Under the pieces are notes generated by a model. That model was not told the origin of the DNA and searched no databases. It worked only from the letters and a program-made list of their open reading frames with translations. Made by a program: the position numbers and the translations under genes. Below, piece by piece: positions 52,501-60,716 of a stretch of 64,000 nucleotides of DNA (positions within the stretch are counted from its first letter, which is position 1; every line of letters begins with the position of its first letter). The DNA comes from Spongilla lacustris (lineage: Eukaryota > Porifera > Demospongiae > Spongillida > Spongillidae). The DNA lies in the NCBI GenBank assembly GCA_949361645.1, contig OX442420.1, positions 6,162,782 to 6,226,781 on the forward strand. Reading direction: 5' to 3'.

Positions 52501-55500
52501 ACGAACGTTCAAACACTGCGAGGTTTCACGAACGTTCATTTCGAACACATCACGAAATCATTGGCTACGCTAAGAACAGCAATAAAGATTTTTCAGAAAG
52601 TTGGCGAAACAAATTATCTTTGGAGTAAAGGCTATTCAGCAATGTTGTAAACGGTTGCTCAAACGGTTACATGTAAATTTATAGGGTCTACTTCTACCTA
52701 TAAAATCATCCACGGGTAGGGTCTACACAAGGCCTAGGGAACCTTGGTATGTACAGAGATACATGTACATGTATCATCTCTGGTATGTACAGGTGGCTAC
52801 TACTTATCACTGGGAAATGATTTTTGCCTCCATATAACGATGTGCTGATTGATAATCATTTGACACCGCATCCTTATGTGCCTATCAAAGGGGAGGAGGG
52901 GGTTGTGTGTACTCATTGCCTATCAAAGGGGAGGAGGGGGTGTTCGCCTATCAAAGGGAAGGAGGGGGTGTTCAGTGTTCGTACTGATGTGCCTATCAAA
53001 GGGGAGGAGGGGGTGTTCGTACTGATGTACCTATCAAAGGGAAGGAGGGAGTTGTGTGTAAACATGTGCCTATCAAAGGGGAGAAGGGGTGTTCATAATT
53101 ATGTGCCTATCAAAGGGGAGGAGGGGGTGTTCGTACTGATGTGCCTATCAAAGGGAAGGAGGGGGTTGTGTGTAAACATGTGCCTATCAAAGGGAGGAGG
53201 GGTGTTCATACTGATGTGCCTATCAAAGGGGGGGAGGGGTTAGTGTGTACACATGTGCCTATAAAAGGGGAGGAGTGGGTTGTTCGTACTGATGTGCCTA
53301 TCAAAGAGGAGGAGGGGGTTGTGTGTACTCTTGTGCCTATCAAAGGGGAAGAGGGGGTTGTTTGTACTGATGTGCCTATCAAAGGGGAGGAGGTTGTGTG
53401 TACACATGTGCCTATCAAAGGGGAGGAGGGGGTTGTGTGTACTCTTGTGCCTATCAAAGGGGAGAATGTACACGTACACATGCACATGTACATGTACATA
53501 TAAACGTACATGTACATTTTGTGAACATCATTCAATTTGAAAAGCATCACCTATTCCTTGAAGCTACTTTATGTCCAACTGTACCAACTTGGTACACGTT
53601 ACATGTATGCATACTTTATACATGTGCATGTATGTGTGCATGTAGAGAGAGAGAGTACACGTACGACCAAAGATGTGCTTGGTCTGACATTTGTCAGATC
53701 ACATAACATGTACATGTACCAATGGCAAGTACTGGTACAGTACAAAGCACATGTGTAAAAAGGTGTACATGTACATGTACATGTACATCATGGACAAGCA
53801 TACAGTTAGACATGACCACAATGATACACCACTATACCATACACTGCATGTACACATGTACCTTAGTATGAATGTCAACCATGGCACCATGTTCGATCAG
53901 GTACACAACTATGTCCGGTACTTGCACGGTGCTCGTTAAATGAAGACATGCTATTCCACTCTGCAGATGTAAGAAACAGAGTTCATGTACATGTACATGT
54001 ACATGTACATGTACATGTAATATTCACACTCTGGGAATAATCGCACTACAGATTACAATTAAGAGTGATAGTGGGATATGTAATCATGTACATGTACAGG
54101 GTGTTTCACAATCAAGGAAAATTAACCACAAACAGTTAATTAACTGAAAACTGTTGCTAAATGCTCTAATAATGTGTGCTATGTTGATGCAAACAAACCA
54201 AATACATGTACGTGTACATGTATTAACTTAAAAACTAATCAAATATAAAATTAACAAAAACGAAATAATAACACCTAATTAAAACCATACAAATTTAGAA
54301 GCATCCAAAAGCTCCAACATTTAATAAAATCAACTTGGCCGTAAATTTAAATCAAGATACAATGGCCCTGAGTCAAGTACACGTACATTGCGAAAATCAG
54401 AAAATCAAGATTTCAATCTTGAATAACTTCTAAACGGAACCAGTTAGTTAAACAGTTTGCAGCTTTTAACTAACCAACCACCCTAGGCTCCGTTTTGCAA
54501 TAATTAATGTGTACCTGTACATGTACGTTAACAGCTGTTATCACAATCCATGTGGTTAGCTGCTAGATGTTATCACGCTATCACAATCGCTATCATAACT
54601 AATTAATACTACAGTACACCTTCCCATAGGAATGGTCGGACCAAATGGCCGGCTCTAATGCACGTTGCGCGGTCATATGCGCAAATTGATCGGAAATTGA
54701 CCGATGTATTTTGAGCAGTGTACCTGCGTACTGAAAAAAGCACCTGCGTGGGCACAGGTGTGGCACCCAGTATTCCGAACCCTGGAGATATACATGTACG
54801 TGTAGAAACTACGGTCCAATTTAACTGTCGGGTGAAACACTGCAAACAGCCATGCATAACTGGTGATATTAATGTATATATTACATGTACATGTACATGC
54901 GGGTGAAACACTGGAAACAGCCATGCATAACTGGTGATATTAATGTACATGTATATATTACATGTACATGTACATGTACATGCACATGCACATGTACGTG
55001 TACCTGTACACACACCATGTACCTGTACACACAGCATGTACCTGTACACACACCAAGACATGCGTACACCGGTGACACTAGCACAATAAACATGCATACG
55101 TAAATATGCGTACATGCACATGCACATTGTATATGCACAGTACAAGTATAAATCCTCACATTGTCCAAAGCATTCACGTTGGCTCCCCCATCAACAAGGA
55201 GCTTGACAAGCTCAATAAACCCTTGCTCACAGGCCAAGTGAAGCGGAGTCTTCCCATCCTTGTGGAGAGACCAGCACGATACATGAATACATGTAGACAC
55301 ATTCAGGTACAAACACGCATGAAGCAGAGAATTTTCATAATTAGAACTTGTACTGGTATATTTTCTAATGCAGGTATTCTAAATTTACTTTAAGTGATTT
55401 TGCATATGCAAATAGATTGCCATCCAAAAAAAATTTACCATCTGAAATTTTTTGCCCTACAGTACATTCTACAGCAATGGTAGTAAAGTTTCCATAATGA

Positions 55501-58500
55501 GCGGTTCTATGGAAGCAATAAAATGAGTGACTGCGCTCATGCAACTGATGATGAAATACCTTGAACATCACTTAATTGCACATACACTGTACACGTAATT
55601 ATTTCATAACATTTGTCCGTTATGTATTAGCTGTTTTAACAATATTCATGTACATCTCCTATTATACATGTAAAGTGTAACTGGCACTGTTCTTTAATTT
55701 AAACCTTTTAATGTAAAACCACACAAACATGTACATGTACACAAGCATGTATACATGTACATCGTACATGTACATGTAGAGCTCACCTCTCTAACGACAT
55801 TGGTATCAGCTTCATTTTGAAGTAGTATCTTAACTTTGTCCATGGACCCTCCTTGGACTGCCAGATGCAGTAAATAAGAGTACCCGTCAATCTGTGAACA
55901 ATGGTGAAGATACGTGTACACGTGTACATGTACATGTCACAGAGAAAGGTACATCATGTACATGCACATGTACATGTACATTGTACACAACTCTGAACCA
56001 GTACAAACATTCCTATATGAATCTGGACCTGTCCAAACATTTCCATATGCATGTACACTGTACATATACATGTACCTGTACATGTACATACAAGTAAAGG
56101 TTAGGCACTAAGACCAAGGGATCCACGAGATTTTTAATTCCTGAGAAGCCCTGGCTGTCCTCCACACATACATGTACATGTGTATATTCTATCAAGGCAC
56201 TGGGATATAAATTTGAATTTAGGAAAAGCATTACAAACTGTACATGTACATGTACATGTAGATGTGGGGCTTGAAATAGCGGTCGACACACTAACAAATC
56301 CGGTCAAAATCCATATTGATCGGTAATTAATGTCCGCACAAAATGGTGGATACTGTGAATGACCATGACAGTCCCCAAGCAACCAAGATTAGAAAGCGTG
56401 CCGTTTGCCGGAAAACAGAAGAGAAGTGAATCAAAGAAAACAATCGATCGCTCAACACGACTGTCTGGCTTGACAGCTATGGCTAGGTATAGTCTGCGCC
56501 AGACTCACGGCTGTTTTATTGCATTGAATCGGTGGAAACTTAGTACGCGCGCGCCGCATAAAATTTTCCCCTAGCAACCTCCTTAGATACCATGGACCAC
56601 GTCACTTCATAATGGCTTAAAAGCGCGTGGGAGCGTAGCCACGTCTCGAAACTTTCAAGGTGTATGAAGCAGTTCCCTGACTCTGACTTTACGCGTTTTC
56701 TGATTTTATATTTCTATTAATTCACGCCTTGTTCGACCATAAAGCACGAAACATATTTCAATTATGCTGCAACTCCTGCAGTTTTCCTAAGAAAATGATT
56801 AAAGGAACTAAAAGGCTTGCCAAATGAGCTAACAGATTATGCATAGCAACTGTTATGAGACCTTTTTTTAATCCGTATATTGTAAATCCAATGCAGCCAC
56901 CTAAAAGTCATGAAATGCTCATTAATATTTTTTAAAAAATTATAAAATGTAACATATCGCACATAAAGGTCTATATTACTATATAGGTTCGTTCAGGTAT
57001 CATCCCAGCTGAAATACAATTATTATAATATGCCAGCAGGGCCTACAAATAAATGAGTAATGTATACATGTAAACATAGACGTTATAATCACCTTCAACT
57101 GCTTACTTTTCTTGCTGTAGGGTTTTACTTCAGACCTAGCAGCTACATTATTATATATGGTCTTGTGTGTGCAAACAAGGGTATTGAAGTATGGCTGGGT
57201 GAATTCCCAAATATCCTGAAAATTTCAATACCCTAAATAGCCAAAGCCAATACACCATCTTCTTTAAAAGAAGATGGATTGTTCTGTAGAAAAACGGATT
57301 TGTGGTGATGTGGGGAAGGATGAGGATGATTTGTGAAGGGGGAGGGTGATGTGTGGAAGGGGGAGGGTGATGTGTGGAAGGGTGAGGGTGATGTGGGGAA
57401 GGATGAGGGTGATGTGGGGAAGGATGAGGGTGATGTGGGGAAGGATGAGGGTGATGTGTGGAAGGATGAGGGTGATGTGGGGAAGGATGAGGGTGATGTG
57501 GGGAAGGATGAGGGTGATGTGGGGAAGGATGAGGGTGATGTGAGGAAGGATGAGGGTGATGTGTGGAAGGGTGAGGGTGATGTGGGGAAGGATGAGGGTG
57601 ATGTGGGGAAGGATGAGGGTGATGAGGGGAAGGATGAGGGTGATGTGGGGAAGGATGAGGGTGATGTGGGGAAGGATGAGGGTGATGTGAGGAAGGATGA
57701 GGGTGATGTGTGGAAGGGTGAGGGTGATGTGGGGAAGGATGAGGGTGATGTGGGGAAGGATGAGGGTGATGTGGGGAAGGATGAGGGTGATATGGGGAAG
57801 GATGAGGGTGATGAGGGGAAGGATGAGGGTGATGAGGGGAAGGATGAGGGTGATGTGGGGAAGGATGAGGGTGATATGGGGAAGGATGAGGGTGATGAGG
57901 GGAAGGATGAGGGTGATGTGGGGAAGGATGAGGGTGATATGGGGAAGGATGAGGGTGATATGGGGAAGGATGAGGGTGATGTGGGGAAGGATGAGGGTGA
58001 TGTGGGGAAGGATGAGGGTGATGTGGGGAAGGGTGAGGGTGATGGTGGAAGGATGAGGGTGATGTGGGGAAGGATGAGGGTGATGTGAGGAAGGATGAGG
58101 GTGATGTGGGGAAGGATGAGGGTGATGTGGGGAAGGATGAGGGTGATGTGTGGAAGGGTGAGGGTGATGTGGGGAAGGATGAGGGTGATGTGGGGAAGGA
58201 TGAGGGTGATGTGTGGAAGGGTGAGGGTGATGTGTGGAAGGATGAGGGTGATGTGGGGAAGGATGAGGGTGATATGGGGAAGGATGAGGGTGATGTGGGG
58301 AAGGATGAGGGTGATGTGTGGAGGGTGAGGGTGATGTGGGGAGGGGTGAGGGTGATGTGGGGAAGGATGAGGGTGATATGGGGAAGGATGAGGGTGATGT
58401 GGGGAAGGATGAGGGTGATGTGTGGAGGGTGAGGGAGGTGTATGGAAGGGTGAGGGTGATGCGTGGAAGGATGAGGGTGATGTATGGAAGGGTGAGGGTG

Positions 58501-60677
58501 ATGTGTAGAAGGGAGGGTGATGTGTGGAGGGAATAGGGGAATGTGTGGAGGTGGAGGGTAATATGTGTGGAGGGATGAGGGTGATGTAGGGAGGGGGAGG
58601 GTGATGTGTACTGAGAAGGGAGGGTGATGTGTGGAGGGGATGTGTGGAGGGGAAGGGTGATGTGTGGAAGGTGAGGGTGATGTGTAGAAGGAAGGGTGAT
58701 GTGTGGAGGTGGAGGTTGTTATGTGTGGAAGGATGAAGGTGATGTGTGGAAGGGTGAGGGTGATGTGTAGAAGGAGGGTGATGTGTGGAGGTGGAGAGTG
58801 ATATGTGGAAGGGTGAGGGTGATGTGTGCAAGGATGAGGGTGATGTGTGTGCTAGTGAATATGTGTTTCTGCGTGTTTAGGTAGTATGAGCCAGTAGCCT
58901 TAATATGAGCAAGTAGCCTTAGCTTGAACCAGTATCCCGCTTTGTATGAGCAAATATTCTTAGTATGAACCATGAGCAGTGTCCTTAGTGTCAGCCAGTA
59001 TCCTTAGTATGAGCCAGTATCCTTAGTATGAGCCAGTATCCTTAAGTTTGTGTGTGTGTATGTGTGTTTTTTTGTGTTTGTGTGTGAGCTGTTGAATAAG
59101 TATGTGTTGCATGTGTGTGTGTGGGTGCGTGTGTACCAGTATGAGCCAGTACCTTACTATAAGCCAGTAGCCTTGGTATGAACACGTGACTAGTATCCCG
59201 CTTTAGTATGAGCCATGAGCCGGTATCCTTTGTATCATGCAGTATGAGTTAGTAACCTTAGTATGAGCCAGTATGAGCCTGGTATATGAGCCAGTATGAG
59301 CCTTGGATGAGCCATTTTTAATGGTTTTCTTCTTCCATCAATGAAAACAACAATGCCTAATGTTATATGAAGCCTCTGTGACACTTAGCTCAAATCCTGC
59401 ATAGCCTTGCTAAAAGGTCGGCATGCTCCTCCATTATGTGACTATACGGTACAAGCAAACGCTCAGCTCAAACTACGTGTAAGTCAACATTTTTTGCCAT
59501 ATTATAGAATGCGGGAAAAAAACTCTCATTATACCTGGTTACTTTTTACGTGTTGAACAATGACACAGGAACTCAAATATGTAGGCAGAATCGCTGGGAA
59601 AACTGCAGGAAGCTGAAAAAGTGTCCTTTTCTGCACACCACCCTAACCGCTCGTTGTAAACGTAACACAACTAATACGTGCACAGTAGACAGGAACCAAA
59701 AACTGAAGTTGCGTGTTTGGGACACGAAATCCATCTAGGACTGCCCCACAACAAGCTACTTGCCAAACCTTATACACTGCCACCTGATTACCAGACACAT
59801 CGAGCTTTTTGAAGCATACTAGGTTGCTAGGCTGGTTGCTAAGAGGATGTAAACTAATACCGTAATATTCTATTTATAAACTAAGTTTCCAGCCGCAAAC
59901 AGCCGTGGACTAGCGATAGCCACGACCATTTTCTTTCATGTAAAGTTTGCATGCGTAACTAGGCCTACCATCCCGTGTTTGTGGAGGGGACAAGTAATGT
60001 CAGAGCCTCCACTTTTAAAGACGACGCGGTAACAGACATCAAATGCGTGCAATGGCTTTTTTCTTTTCTTTTTTTCCAGAATAGCGCAAGCTGCACAATT
60101 ATAATTAACACTAATTAAATTCATTGGGCCTTCAAGTGCAGCCTCCAAGCATTACTGGTAAATGGTGGTATGTATATACTAGTTTGCTTGCTGCAGCTTT
60201 GCTTGCAGTATATATAATTGTTCACTACATAAATGAATCTACATGCATGTACAAATTATCTCCCTCTGGAGCAGAAAGACAAAAACGTGTGTAGAGAAGG
60301 TACAATGCAACTATACTGTACATAAGGCACTGCGGCGTGTTGTTAGTTGGGCATTATATGCGCGTAGCCAAACAGTTATGGGCATAGCCGTATCGTATCA
60401 GTTTACATGGTTATGTAATTGGCCTAGCTGTCAGCCGCGGGTTATTAACTGATTCCTATTATATCTATACATGTAGTCGATGCTGTCCCGTTTGAAGCAG
60501 GTGCACGCTGCTTAACTATTGACTGCCATGCAAGCTAATTCGCACACAAAAATTTAATTAAACCACGAATATATGTTCATAACATAATGCAAAGAACATG
60601 GTAAGGAAACGAACGAAAAAAATCGACCTCACCAGGATTCAAACCCAAAAACGTGCTTCACCACACACACACACACA

Positions 60678-60716
<39 letters not shown>

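Larger units (their letters stand above)
44480..56300. repeat. Pervasive (TACATG)n runs
   Basis: Runs of the self-complementary hexamer TACATG/ACATGT occur throughout. Longer ones lie at about 45417-45431, 48055-48096, 48894-48932, 52185-52204, 53765-53788 and 53985-54018. They sit in the introns of the ankyrin gene and continue beyond these limits (40300-43000, 61100-64000). They create long spurious frames reading MYMYMY, HVHVHV or TCTCTC. Confidence 0.9.

Noticed and set aside
52824..53550. Repeat proteins (VPIKGEEGVV.. and SSPLIGT..) on both strands
   Set aside because: By-product of the 36-40 bp minisatellite; open on both strands and in more than one frame.
45000..56300. Many frames rich in MYMYM, HVHVH and TCTCT
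   Set aside because: Translations of (TACATG)n runs, not genes.
57233..58831. 532-codon minus-strand and 251-codon plus-strand repeat proteins
   Set aside because: They are by-products of a 21-bp minisatellite, open because the unit is a multiple of three. No start context, splice sites or non-repeat domain.
59550..60148. Short plus and minus frames of 60-70 codons
   Set aside because: Within length expected by chance; no ankyrin or other similarity visible.
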